A DNA stretch of 64,000 nt from Mycobacterium sp. Aquia_216 (GTDB lineage: Bacteria > Actinomycetota > Actinomycetes > Mycobacteriales > Mycobacteriaceae). Under the pieces are notes generated by a model. The model saw only the letters and a list, made by a program, of their open reading frames with translations, was not told the DNA's origin and made no database searches. Both the position numbers and the translations under genes were made by a program. How positions within the stretch are numbered: position 1 is the first letter of the stretch; each line of letters starts with the position of its first letter. The stretch lies in the NCBI RefSeq assembly GCF_026723865.1, contig NZ_CP113529.1, positions 4,154,001 to 4,218,000 on the forward strand, given 5' to 3'. This document shows positions 42,489-50,747 of this stretch, piece by piece.

Positions 42489-43573
42489 GGCCGCCTCGGC
42501 ATCGGTACGCCGGGCCCGGGGCAGGTTTTCCCGTCACTGCCCGAGGCGCACATGTCGTTGATCATGTAGGACTTGTAGTCGGTGGGGAACGGACCGGAAT
42601 GTACCGCAAACCATTGCTGCGGAACCATATACAGCACGAGGAAGGACAGGTGCACGGCGCCGAAGATGGCGAGGAATTTGATCAGCTGTTTGGACTTCGG
42701 GCCCACGCGGATCTTGTCGAGCCCACGTTCCACGACTGTTTGGCCTCGGTCGTCGCGGAAGTGGCTCAGACTGGCGATCGCACCGAGTGAGATGCCGCCG
42801 AATAGCACGGTCTCCGACAAGGGCACCTGGTAGGTGTGGCCGGCAAATAGCGTGATGGCCCGAATCGCCCCGGGATAGGCATAGATTTCGGTGCGCAACA
42901 GCAGCGTTTCGATGATCGTGTCCACCACGACCAGGCCGAAGAAGATAAACGCCACCGACGCGGGAGTGCCGAACTTCGGCCAGCGCACCTTGATCTTGCG
43001 GAGCATCCACAACACCAGCATGACCTGTGAAAACACCAACGCTACGTAGCCGGGGATGGTGATGAACAGCGATTCCGGCAGATAGTTCGCGTTCGGGCTG
43101 ACCCACCCCGGCCAAGATCCGTTTGCCCAGGCACCGCGATTCACCAAATGCGAGTTGTACAAAAGGGATACCGACGTGTAGTTCATCGACATGTCCCAGA
43201 AGAACACCATGCCGGCACTCAGTGTGAGCATGCCGTCGGTGGTCAGACGTCCTTCCCTGCGCCACGGTCGGAAAACCCAAAAGTATAGGGCCACAACCGC
43301 GGCGAGCGGCACCGCGATTTGAAGCGCAATGAAGAGGACCTGGTGACCCGATGAGATTTGATCGGGACCGGGCGGGGTGGATTTGAAGTTGGGACCGAAA
43401 ACCCACCGCGCGAGTACCACGACTTCGAAGATCAGCAGCATCGCCCCGGCGCTCGCCCATGCGCTCACCGGGCGCCAGGAGCGTGGCACCTGGTCCTCCG
43501 CATCGGCGCGCGGCTGCCGTCGGACGGCATCCATACCCTCACCCACGGTCGCTATCCGGATGTCAGAGGTCAT
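42485..43573 (-). CDS. Spirocyclase AveC-like membrane protein (subgroup I, divergent)
   Basis: 362 residues, the first gene of the 43573-40607 operon. V-F-F-W-D-M-S-M-N-Y replaces the F-F-Q-E-P motif, so the family's E/D-P pair becomes D-M here. D-T-I-I-E-T, F-A-G-H-T-Y-Q-V-P-L-S-E, F-R-D-D-R-G-Q-T-V-V-E-R-G and C-A-S-G-S-D-G-K-T-C-P-G-P-G-V-P are kept. A perfect 16-base palindrome lies 38 bases upstream. Confidence 0.8.
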   Translation of the reverse strand: MTSDIRIATVGEGMDAVRRQPRADAEDQVPRSWRPVSAWASAGAMLLIFEVVVLARWVFGPNFKSTPPGPDQISSGHQVLFIALQIAVPLAAVVALYFWVFRPWRREGRLTTDGMLTLSAGMVFFWDMSMNYTSVSLLYNSHLVNRGAWANGSWPGWVSPNANYLPESLFITIPGYVALVFSQVMLVLWMLRKIKVRWPKFGTPASVAFIFFGLVVVDTIIETLLLRTEIYAYPGAIRAITLFAGHTYQVPLSETVLFGGISLGAIASLSHFRDDRGQTVVERGLDKIRVGPKSKQLIKFLAIFGAVHLSFLVLYMVPQQWFAVHSGPFPTDYKSYMINDMCASGSDGKTCPGPGVPMPRRP

Positions 43574-43610
43574 CGCTTCACCGTACCGCTGACTGATTAA
43601 GCACTCAAGA

Positions 43611-43626
43611 ATGATTTATAAATCAT
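43611..43626. promoter_or_regulatory. Perfect palindrome ATGATTTATAAATCAT, operator
   Basis: A 16-base perfect palindrome 38 bases upstream of the AveC-AveC-YYG operon. The form ATGAT-N4-AAATCAT equals the second repeat next to the TetR at 37084 (ATGATCGACAAATCAT), making that regulator the best candidate to bind here. Confidence 0.7.
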
Positions 43627-43711
43627 ATTCGAGTCCGCGAGCGTCTGGCCTGGGAATGAATTCGAGACGTTCACCTTGCTTAGCGCCCACGCTCGGCGCC
43701 GAAGGGAGTGC

Positions 43712-44536
43712 TCAGAAGTACGACTCGATCAGCACGGTCAATCGGTCGCATGTTTCCGCATCGTCAGTCAGCGGGCTGGCGATCGCGGATACCGCCGCCG
43801 CACGTGGCCGCAAACCGGCACGCACGAGGGTAGCGGTCGCGACGAGCGCGCGAGTAGAAGCGGTTTCCCGCAGCGCGGCGTCATCGAGGCGTCGAATTGC
43901 TTGACCCAGCCGAATGATGTCATCGAGCACCCCCGAGTCAAGCCCGCTCTCCTGTTGCAAGATCTTCTTCTCGATCTCCGCCGGCGGGAATCCGAGATCG
44001 ATGCCGACGAGGCGCTGCCGCGTCGACATCTTGAGGTCCTTGAGGACGCTCTGATAACCCGGGTTATACGACACCACGAGTTGAAAGCCTTCTGCCGCCA
44101 GTAACTTCAGCCCACCCAATCTTTCGATATTCAACTCGCGGCGGTGATCGGCGAGCGAATGCACCGCGACGATCGCGTCCTGGCGGGCCTCGACGACTTC
44201 GTCGAGATAGCAGATTCCGCCTTGGCGCACCGCTCGGGTCAGGGGGCCGTCCACCCATTCCGTTTGCGAATCGCGAAGCACGAAGCGGCCCAGCAGATCT
44301 GACGATGTCATGTCCTCGTGACAACACACGGTGAACAGCGGGACCCCGAACTGGTCAGCCATGTGCTCAACCAGCCGGGTTTTGCCGCAACCCGTCGGCC
44401 CCTTCAACATGACCGGAAGACCGGACCGCCAGGCGGCCGTGAACACATCGACTTCATCGCCGACGGGGATGTACGGCCGGCTGCCTTCGCCGCCGTCACG
44501 CATCAAATCCCGCTGATCCATCGTCAATTCGCTCAT
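43712..44536 (-). CDS. AAA+ ATPase of the CbbQ/NirQ/NorQ family
   Basis: 274 residues. Walker A G-P-T-G-C-G-K-T at residues 46-53, Walker B I-C-Y-L-D-E-V, and sensor-like S-Y-N-P-G-Y-Q. This is a MoxR-class AAA+ chaperone. Members pair with a VWA-domain protein: CbbQ/CbbO remodels Rubisco, and NorQ/NorD inserts non-heme iron into nitric oxide reductase. It starts 14 bases after the VWA gene; GAGG five bases upstream picks ATG 44536 over GTG 44542. No norB or norC lies in the window, so its client is probably another protein, possibly the co-transcribed AveC-like one. Confidence 0.9.
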   Translation of the reverse strand: MSELTMDQRDLMRDGGEGSRPYIPVGDEVDVFTAAWRSGLPVMLKGPTGCGKTRLVEHMADQFGVPLFTVCCHEDMTSSDLLGRFVLRDSQTEWVDGPLTRAVRQGGICYLDEVVEARQDAIVAVHSLADHRRELNIERLGGLKLLAAEGFQLVVSYNPGYQSVLKDLKMSTRQRLVGIDLGFPPAEIEKKILQQESGLDSGVLDDIIRLGQAIRRLDDAALRETASTRALVATATLVRAGLRPRAAAVSAIASPLTDDAETCDRLTVLIESYF

Positions 44537-44550
44537 CCCCACCTCGCTGC

Positions 44551-46314
44551 TCAGGAATATGTGTTCATCGCGCTACGCCTGGCCGCGTGCAGCGACCGTA
44601 GGTATCCGTGGTGTTCTTCACTAAGCAACTCCCGTCGCCGCCCATTGCTACGCGTCACACTGAGCGCATTGAGCAACAGACCCCGCAAGTGTCGCTGAAT
44701 ATCGCCGCATTGTCCGATCACCCTAAACGATGCGTCCGACCAGACATCCTCGAGAACCTCTGGTTCGGTGGACGACCGTATGCCGATACCGGCAACGCCG
44801 ATCCCCTGTAACACTGCTTCCTGTATCGCTTGCCGTGCGTCCGCACGCGCATAGCGATCCTCGTAGCCGTCGTCGTAAGGCAGTCCATCGCCAATTACCA
44901 ACAGCACCATGTTTTTTGCCAGCGCCTGCGATTGCAGGACATGCGTGGCGTGGCGGATCGCGGCCCCGATCCGAGTGAAGCCGGACGGTTGAACCGACTG
45001 CAGGCGGCGTTTAGCGGCCGTGTCGTACCGCGCGTTGAAGGTCTTGACCCGTAGAAATCGCACCGCGTCCTTGCCACGCGAGTAGAACCCGTAGGTTCCG
45101 ACCCGGTCGCCGAGCCGTTCCAATGCCACAGTGAGATCGCCGGCAAGTCGACGTTCCTCCTCGAACACCACCCGACCGCCGGAGTCTTCGGCGGTTGAGC
45201 CCGAACAATCCAGCAGTACAAGCACCGAGAGGTCGCGTCTGGTCAACCGACTGCTCTCGTAGATGTATGGCTCCGGGTCGTCGCCGTGTCGGCGGTCGGT
45301 TTCGTAGTCCACCAGCGCGGACAGGTCCAGTGAATCGCCTTCGGACTGACGCCGGTGGCGCTGCGGCTCGATGCCGACCCGGGCAAGAGGCCGCTGCAGT
45401 AAAGGTCTTGCGGGATCGTCGTCGCGCGCCGACTCGTCGTTCGCCGGATCGTATTCGGCCACAGCGCACCAATCAAAGCGATAGGCTCCCTTGTGACAAT
45501 CCCACTCCGGGTAGCGGGTGCCGACAGCCGGGGCCGGGTCAAGTACCGCCGACACCAGCCGAGCCAGTGAACCCATCTTTGCGTTGCGCCCGACGGGTCC
45601 GAAGCGCTGCTTGCCGACCGGGATTTCGGCCGAACCTTGATTCTTGTCCTGCCCACTGCGGCCCATCCCGAGGAGCTTTTGGATCGCATCCCCTAGCGGA
45701 TTCGGTATTCCCGGGGCGGACAACAGATTGACGATCTTGCTTTCGTCAGTCTCGTCTGTCGCGTTGTCGTCTTGCTGGGGGTTCTCTTCCTCGAGCTGGT
45801 CGAGGCGCGTCAGGTCGTGATCGGTGGGCGAGGCCCGCAGGTCCTCGGCACTCACCCGCCGCAGTCGGGAAGGCCGCAAGGCGCCGGCCCAGTCCGGAGG
45901 GGACGCGATGCGCTCGCGACCCAGTGCCCGATCTAGCGACTCATTGCTCGAGCGTGAGACCGGCTGCGGTCCGGTCGATTTCATCCGGCGTGCGGTTCGG
46001 GCCGGGAGCACGTGATCCAATTGCTCAGCCACACGGTGCACTTCCAAAGCGAGGTAGCGCTGCGCCACGGTGGGGCGATGCCGCGCGAGCCGCATCATTA
46101 GATCTTTGCGCAGCGTGCCGCCAGCCAAGAGTGCGGCTTGCACTGCGACCGCGTCACACACATCCGCCGCATCGATGTCAGCGGCGACGAAGATCGCGCG
46201 CCCGTCCGTATGGGTCGGCTCGACGCGCGCTGCTTCGACCGTTAAGGGCCGTGCGGCGATCGCGGATGCCAGGACAGCGAATCTGGTGATCGATGAAATA
46301 TTGCGCCCTCGCAC
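44551..46314 (-). CDS. NorD/CbbO-like protein with von Willebrand factor A domain
   Basis: 587 residues. The C-terminal 220 residues form a VWA domain with the metal-binding L-L-D369-C-S-G-S and later threonine/aspartate contacts (G-F-T-R-I-G-A, V-I-G-D-G-L-P-Y-D). The middle is acidic and low in complexity, as in NorD proteins. The GTG at 46314 overlaps the AveC-like stop by one base (TAGTG). Coupled to the NorQ-like ATPase, this should be a complete AAA+/VWA activator. Its tight fusion to an AveC-like gene is unusual and suggests the client. Confidence 0.88.
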   Translation of the reverse strand: MRGRNISSITRFAVLASAIAARPLTVEAARVEPTHTDGRAIFVAADIDAADVCDAVAVQAALLAGGTLRKDLMMRLARHRPTVAQRYLALEVHRVAEQLDHVLPARTARRMKSTGPQPVSRSSNESLDRALGRERIASPPDWAGALRPSRLRRVSAEDLRASPTDHDLTRLDQLEEENPQQDDNATDETDESKIVNLLSAPGIPNPLGDAIQKLLGMGRSGQDKNQGSAEIPVGKQRFGPVGRNAKMGSLARLVSAVLDPAPAVGTRYPEWDCHKGAYRFDWCAVAEYDPANDESARDDDPARPLLQRPLARVGIEPQRHRRQSEGDSLDLSALVDYETDRRHGDDPEPYIYESSRLTRRDLSVLVLLDCSGSTAEDSGGRVVFEEERRLAGDLTVALERLGDRVGTYGFYSRGKDAVRFLRVKTFNARYDTAAKRRLQSVQPSGFTRIGAAIRHATHVLQSQALAKNMVLLVIGDGLPYDDGYEDRYARADARQAIQEAVLQGIGVAGIGIRSSTEPEVLEDVWSDASFRVIGQCGDIQRHLRGLLLNALSVTRSNGRRRELLSEEHHGYLRSLHAARRSAMNTYS

Positions 46315-47489
46315 TACTTCCCGCGGTCGAAGGGCACCATGCCCGGCAGCGTGGTGTTCGGGGGAACCACAAGGTGACCGTTCGGGTCTAGGTGCGCCGA
46401 TCCGCCGTTGGGGTCCTGATTGTTGTTGCGGAACTGGGGCACTGCGGGTCCCGGGCACATCTGGTCGGTTCCCTCGCCGCACAGACCATTGGTCAGATAC
46501 GAGCGCTGCTGCAGGTCCGCCGGCCAGTCAGCCATCCGCGTCGCGGTCCACGTGTTGAGCACGTTGTACAGGACGAAGAACAGCATGTTGACAAAACCGA
46601 TCATCGCCAACCCGCGCAAGGCACTCTTGCGACGATCCGAGACCTTCAGCGACTCGAGGCCGCGGTCGGCCAGCGTCTCGCCGCGGTCGTTCTTGAAGAA
46701 GCGCAGAATGGCGACCGATGCGAATGCCGAACCGGCCGTGATCATCTCGGTCAGCGGGAACTTGTGATAGGTGTTCGGAAAAATGTTGAAGTGCCCGCCT
46801 GGGTACTCCCAGATCCCCAACGGCATGAACATGACGCCTTCCAAGACGATGTCAAAACCGAACATCGCGACGACACAGATCGCACCGAGCTTGACCGCGC
46901 TCAGTTGCGGCCAGCGCTTGCGCGCGGTGCGCATCACCCAGGATCCGGCGAACATCGCCACCACGAAGCAATAGACGTACGCCCCGGGGACGATCAGAAT
47001 CGGCTCCACGATCATCGCGCCGGGTGCGGCCTTGCCGGTCGCAAACGGAATGCTGTTTTCCCAGGAGCCGTAGTTGAGCGCCCAGGCGTTATAGGTGAAC
47101 CAGGTGCCGCTGTACGCGGACAACGGATCCTGGAACCACACCGTCGCAAACGCGATTGTCAGCGCCCCATCCACGCTGAGCTTGCCCTCGCGCCGCCACG
47201 GCTTGAAAACCATGAAATAAAAGCAGGCCAAGATCGCCGGGATCGAGATGACCTCGAAAAATACGACCGCAACCTTCATAAAAGTCGGGACGGGGGTGGG
47301 GCCCACCGGGACAGTCTTGAACAACGGGCCCAACACCCAATTGGTCAGCACGGCCACCATGAACACCAGGTAGGCGGCGCCGACTGCCGCCCACCACTTC
47401 ACCGGCGCCGACGTGCGAGGCGCCGTGTCGACTGGCCGAGGCGCGCCGGCGCTCCGCGGAATGTCCAGCCTTTCAGCCATCTGGGTCAT
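46314..47489 (-). CDS. Spirocyclase AveC-like membrane protein (subgroup II)
   Basis: 391 residues, about seven helices. V-D-G-A-L-T-I-A-F, W-F-Q-D-P-L-S-A-Y, D-I-V-L-E-G, W-E-Y-P-G-G-H-F, Y-H-K-F-P-L-T-E, N-D-R-G-E-T-L-A-D-R-G, C-G-E-G-T-D-Q-M-C-P-G-P and the V-P-P-N-T-T-L-P tail shared with 32470. It is the first gene of an operon with NorD-like and NorQ-like proteins. The conserved E, D and H residues of the family could bind a metal, which would explain a need for an iron-inserting AAA+/VWA pair; this is a hypothesis. Confidence 0.82.
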   Translation of the reverse strand: MTQMAERLDIPRSAGAPRPVDTAPRTSAPVKWWAAVGAAYLVFMVAVLTNWVLGPLFKTVPVGPTPVPTFMKVAVVFFEVISIPAILACFYFMVFKPWRREGKLSVDGALTIAFATVWFQDPLSAYSGTWFTYNAWALNYGSWENSIPFATGKAAPGAMIVEPILIVPGAYVYCFVVAMFAGSWVMRTARKRWPQLSAVKLGAICVVAMFGFDIVLEGVMFMPLGIWEYPGGHFNIFPNTYHKFPLTEMITAGSAFASVAILRFFKNDRGETLADRGLESLKVSDRRKSALRGLAMIGFVNMLFFVLYNVLNTWTATRMADWPADLQQRSYLTNGLCGEGTDQMCPGPAVPQFRNNNQDPNGGSAHLDPNGHLVVPPNTTLPGMVPFDRGK

Positions 47490-47533
47490 CGTTGGCCCCT
47501 TTCTAGAACCCGGTCAAAGAGCGACTCCGACAG

Positions 47534-48364
47534 TTATTTGTTGTTGGTGAAGCCAGCGTCCATTACGAACGTGCTGCCGGTAATGTAGCGGCCCGCGTCG
47601 GAAACCAGGTGCATGATCGAGTCCGTCACGTCTTGCGGCTCAAGCAATCCGTTGGGGACCGGCAGTGGATTTTGCAGGTTTTGCGCGATCGTCGGAAACT
47701 CTTGCACGTACCGCCCAAAGGCTTCATTGGCGATCATCGGGGAGTTGACCCCGGTCGGGTGAATGGTGTTCACCCGAATGTTATCTGGTGCAAGAACATT
47801 GGCCCAGGCACGCATCAGGCCGACCACACCATGCTTGGAGGCGGTGTAGCCCAGCACGCCAGGTGAGCCGTCGCCGAGCCCGCCGACCAACCCCGCGGTC
47901 GAACTGGTGATCACGATCGACCCCCCGCGCCCGCCGGCCTGCAGGTGCGGGATCGCCGGCATCACCGTGTTGAAAACACCGGTGAGCATGATGTCGATCC
48001 CCGCCAGGAAGGAGTCGCGCTGCAGGCGCTGCTGCCCGGTGATGGCCATGACGCCGGCGTTCGCCAGGACGATATCCAATCGTCCCAGCTCCGCCACGCC
48101 GTCGTCGACAATGCGCGTGACCGCCTCATGGTCGCGAACGTCGGCAACCGAGAGCAGCGCCTTGCGGCCGAACTTCTCGATCAGCTTGCCCGTCTCTTCG
48201 AGATCCTCGTGGGTGGCGAGTGGGTATTCCACCGCATCGTCGTTGGCGCAAATATCGAAGCCGATGATGTCGGCACCCTCTTCGGCCAGCCGCACCGCGT
48301 GTGAACGGCCCTGCCCCCGCGCCACTCCGGAAATGAAGGCGACCTTGTTGTCGGCGAGTCCCAT
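47534..48364 (-). CDS. Mycofactocin-coupled SDR family oxidoreductase
   Basis: 276 residues. The glycine motif region V-A-F-I-S-G-V-A-R-G-Q-G-R-S-H-A is followed by the insertion and F-D-I-C that mark mycofactocin-dependent SDRs, whose nicotinamide is thought not to exchange freely. The catalytic tyrosine/lysine are in Y-T-A-S-K-H-G. The preceding serine is in V-I-T-S-S-T-A-G, and the C-terminus has D-A-G-F-T. It oxidises an alcohol and passes electrons to mycofactocin. Forty-four bases separate its stop from the AveC/NorD/NorQ operon downstream, so it may belong to the same transcript. Confidence 0.92.
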   Translation of the reverse strand: MGLADNKVAFISGVARGQGRSHAVRLAEEGADIIGFDICANDDAVEYPLATHEDLEETGKLIEKFGRKALLSVADVRDHEAVTRIVDDGVAELGRLDIVLANAGVMAITGQQRLQRDSFLAGIDIMLTGVFNTVMPAIPHLQAGGRGGSIVITSSTAGLVGGLGDGSPGVLGYTASKHGVVGLMRAWANVLAPDNIRVNTIHPTGVNSPMIANEAFGRYVQEFPTIAQNLQNPLPVPNGLLEPQDVTDSIMHLVSDAGRYITGSTFVMDAGFTNNK

Positions 48365-48507
48365 GTATCTAGCTGTCCTTGTCTTCTGTCCCTCCCGAAC
48401 GGACGTTCTGCCGACGGGCCGCGTTTTTAAGGTTCAACGTCTCATAATTGCCGATCGGCGCATTTGTGTCAATGGTCACACGCACCTGGGCGCCAATCGC
48501 CATGCAA

Positions 48508-48519
48508 GAACGATCGTTT
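48508..48519. promoter_or_regulatory. GAACGATCGTTT palindrome (shared operator family)
   Basis: GAACGATCGTTT (symmetric core AACGATCGTT) lies 25 bases before the thioesterase start, in the divergent region with the mycofactocin SDR. It probably controls the 48544-52788 operon. Confidence 0.62.
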
Positions 48520-48543
48520 ACATTGCAAAGGAAAAGCGACGAA

Positions 48544-49029
48544 ATGGAGCCGACCATGTCCCACGACGGTCCCGCGCCCGACATGGCGTGGTGGCACCCG
48601 GCATCAGACACCACGGAAGACTGGTTGACCTGGGTCAACGCGCTGCCGTACTGCCAAGATCTCGGCCTGGTATGCGTCGAGTTGAATGTGGCTTCGGCGA
48701 CCTTTCGGATGGAACGCTCGACGCTGACCACCAATCCCAACGGTGCTGTGAACGGCGGCACCGTGACCGCCGCGGCCGACCAGATCATGGGCGCGCTCAC
48801 CATGCGTCAGAGCGAAAAAGGACTCTTGCCCGCCACCGGCTCTCTGCACATTCAGTTTCATCTGCCGGCACGAGCGCCGTTGACATTTCGCGCGACCGTG
48901 TTGGGCGGCGGTCGGCGAACGAAGTTCGTCGAAGTGGTCATCGAGGACCGAAACGGCAATCGCTGCGCCACGAGCCAGGGCACGATGATCGCCGGCGGAT
49001 CGGGCGAGCCGCCGTTGCCGAGCACTTAA
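48544..49029 (+). CDS. PaaI-type hotdog-fold thioesterase
   Basis: 161 residues from ATG 48544 (AAGGAAAAG upstream); ATG 48556 is also possible. The hotdog helix segment N-G-G-T-V-T-A-A-A-D-Q-I-M-G and the strand S-L-H-I-Q-F-H-L-P-A are typical of the PaaI/4HBT family, which hydrolyses acyl-CoA thioesters. Leads an operon of NTF2-like, thiolase, SDR, acyl-CoA dehydrogenase and small membrane proteins. Confidence 0.85.
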   Translation: MEPTMSHDGPAPDMAWWHPASDTTEDWLTWVNALPYCQDLGLVCVELNVASATFRMERSTLTTNPNGAVNGGTVTAAADQIMGALTMRQSEKGLLPATGSLHIQFHLPARAPLTFRATVLGGGRRTKFVEVVIEDRNGNRCATSQGTMIAGGSGEPPLPST

Positions 49030-49080
49030 TGAGACGATAATGTTCTAAAATACTCCCGCCCCCGGACAGTGAGGTTCCCG

Positions 49081-49500
49081 ATGTCGCAGCAACCGAACGC
49101 CCAGATCGTCGCCGACTTCTATGCCGCGCTCAGTGGCGCCGACCCTGACGCGATCGGGGAGGCCATCGACGCCCACTTTGCCGAGGACGCCGCGATCGAG
49201 TGGCCGCCCTCGCTTCCGCATGGCGGCCGGGTAGAGGGAAGCCGACGGCTGCGCGGGCTGTTCAGCGGAATTGCCAAGGCAGGCAATCAGGCCGGCGCCA
49301 CGAACCTCACGCTGGTACGCACGATCGGCGACGGCGACCACGTCGTCGCCTGGATCAGCTTCGAGTGGAAAAACCCCGGCTCCGATGTGGGCGTTCCCAA
49401 CTCCGCGCTGGAGGTGTGGACATTCTCCGAAGGCCTGGTGCGAGAGATCCGGGCGTTCTACTGGGACTCCGCGGCCATTACCCAGCCGCAGCCCGCGTAG
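49081..49500 (+). CDS. NTF2-like/SnoaL-like domain protein
   Basis: 139 residues from ATG 49081, which has GAGG seven bases upstream. The cone-like alpha+beta pattern (I-V-A-D-F-Y-A-A-L, A-H-F-A-E-D-A-A-I-E-W, V-R-E-I-R-A-F-Y-W-D) fits the NTF2/SnoaL superfamily, used by polyketide cyclases, ketosteroid isomerase and limonene epoxide hydrolase. No catalytic residues can be assigned with confidence. In a hydrophobic-substrate cluster a cyclase, isomerase or hydrolase role is reasonable. Confidence 0.8.
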   Translation: MSQQPNAQIVADFYAALSGADPDAIGEAIDAHFAEDAAIEWPPSLPHGGRVEGSRRLRGLFSGIAKAGNQAGATNLTLVRTIGDGDHVVAWISFEWKNPGSDVGVPNSALEVWTFSEGLVREIRAFYWDSAAITQPQPA

Positions 49501-49529
49501 GGCACAGACGATTACCGAGGAGTCACCAA

Positions 49530-50723
49530 ATGTCGCGTAGCGCAGTCATTGTCGATGCCATTCGTTCACCGATGGCCAAAGGCAAACCTCCGAAGGACGG
49601 ACGTCCTGGCGGGGCCTTGAGCGGTGTACACCCGGTCGAGTTGCTGGGTCAGGTGATCGGCCAGCTGATGGCACGCAACGACGTCGACCCCGCTCGCGTC
49701 GATGATGTGATCGCCGGCTGCGTAAGCCAGGTCGGGGAACAGTCCGGGCCGGTGGGCCGTTGGGCATGGCTCTCGGCAGGGCTACCTGAAAGCGTGCCAT
49801 CGGTGGCGGTGCATCGCGCCTGCGGATCCAGCCAGCAGGCCGCCGATTTCGCCGCGCAGGCCGTGATCGCCGGAGCGTGCGACATCGTCGTCGCGGCCGG
49901 CGTCGAATCCATGAGCCGCATCCCGATGTTCACCGCGCGAATCGGTCAAGACCCCTATGGCCCGTCGGTGGCCGAAAGGTATGCGCCCGGGCTGGTGCCG
50001 CAGGGCATCTCGGCCGAACTGGTGGCCGCACGTTGGAAGCTTGATCGCGAGTCCATCGATCAGTTCGCCGCCGCCTCACACACGAATGCGGCCAGCACCG
50101 ACTTCAGCGCCGAGATCGTGCCAATCACCACACCGGAGGGCGGCGTGGTCAGTACCGATGAGACCGTCCGGCCGACAACCACCGCCGAGGGCCTGGCAGC
50201 GCTCAAGTCGTCGTTCTACTCCGCCGACATGGCGGAACGTTTCCCGGAGATCAACGACTGGCACATCACCGCGGGCAATTCGTCACAGCTCGCCGACGGT
50301 GCGGCGGCGGTACTGATCATGGGCGACGACATCGCCGAAGAGCTGGGCCTGACCCCCCGCGCGCGCTTCCACTCGTTCGGTTTGGCCGCCGACGATCCGA
50401 TCACCATGCTGACCGGTCCGATCCCGGCGACCGAACGAGTACTTCGGCGGTCGCAGCTTTCGCTGGCCGACATTGACCACTACGAAGTCAACGAGGCGTT
50501 CGCCCCGGTACCCATGGCCTGGGCGCAGCATTTCGGCGCCGATCCGGAAAGACTCAACCCACGCGGCGGTGCCATCGCGCTGGGCCACCCGCTCGGGGCG
50601 TCCGGCGCCCGGCTGCTCACCACGATGTTGCACGCACTGGAGGCCGGCGGCGGTCGCTTCGGGCTGCAGACGATGTGTGAAGCCGGCGGAATGGCCAACG
50701 CCACGATCATCGAACGGCTGTAA
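49530..50723 (+). CDS. Acetyl-CoA acyltransferase (thiolase)
   Basis: 397 residues. Nucleophilic cysteine in H-R-A-C-G-S-S (about residue 93). The histidine motif is N-P-R-G-G-A-I-A-L-G-H-P-L-G-A-S-G-A-R, and the second cysteine is in M-C-E-A-G-G-M. The N-E-A-F loop is present. All three catalytic elements are intact. ATG 49530 has GAGGAG upstream. It would cleave or condense beta-ketoacyl-CoA. It fits downstream of the SDR and dehydrogenase of the same operon as a beta-oxidation cycle. Confidence 0.92.
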   Translation: MSRSAVIVDAIRSPMAKGKPPKDGRPGGALSGVHPVELLGQVIGQLMARNDVDPARVDDVIAGCVSQVGEQSGPVGRWAWLSAGLPESVPSVAVHRACGSSQQAADFAAQAVIAGACDIVVAAGVESMSRIPMFTARIGQDPYGPSVAERYAPGLVPQGISAELVAARWKLDRESIDQFAAASHTNAASTDFSAEIVPITTPEGGVVSTDETVRPTTTAEGLAALKSSFYSADMAERFPEINDWHITAGNSSQLADGAAAVLIMGDDIAEELGLTPRARFHSFGLAADDPITMLTGPIPATERVLRRSQLSLADIDHYEVNEAFAPVPMAWAQHFGADPERLNPRGGAIALGHPLGASGARLLTTMLHALEAGGGRFGLQTMCEAGGMANATIIERL

Positions 50724-50747
50724 AGGCCCCGAAAGGAAAAGCAACGC

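Noticed and set aside
43712-47489. A nitric oxide reductase operon
   Set aside because: NorD- and NorQ-like genes are present but no NorB or NorC, so calling this a NOR operon is not supported within the window.
17607-47489. A macrolide or spiroketal polyketide cluster based on AveC homology
   Set aside because: No polyketide synthase, acyl carrier protein or glycosyltransferase is present; the AveC-like proteins must act on something else or come from outside supply.
46392-47588. Long rightward open frame (398 codons)
   Set aside because: Antisense shadow of the AveC-like gene at 46314-47489; composition is H/R/D-rich without any family pattern.
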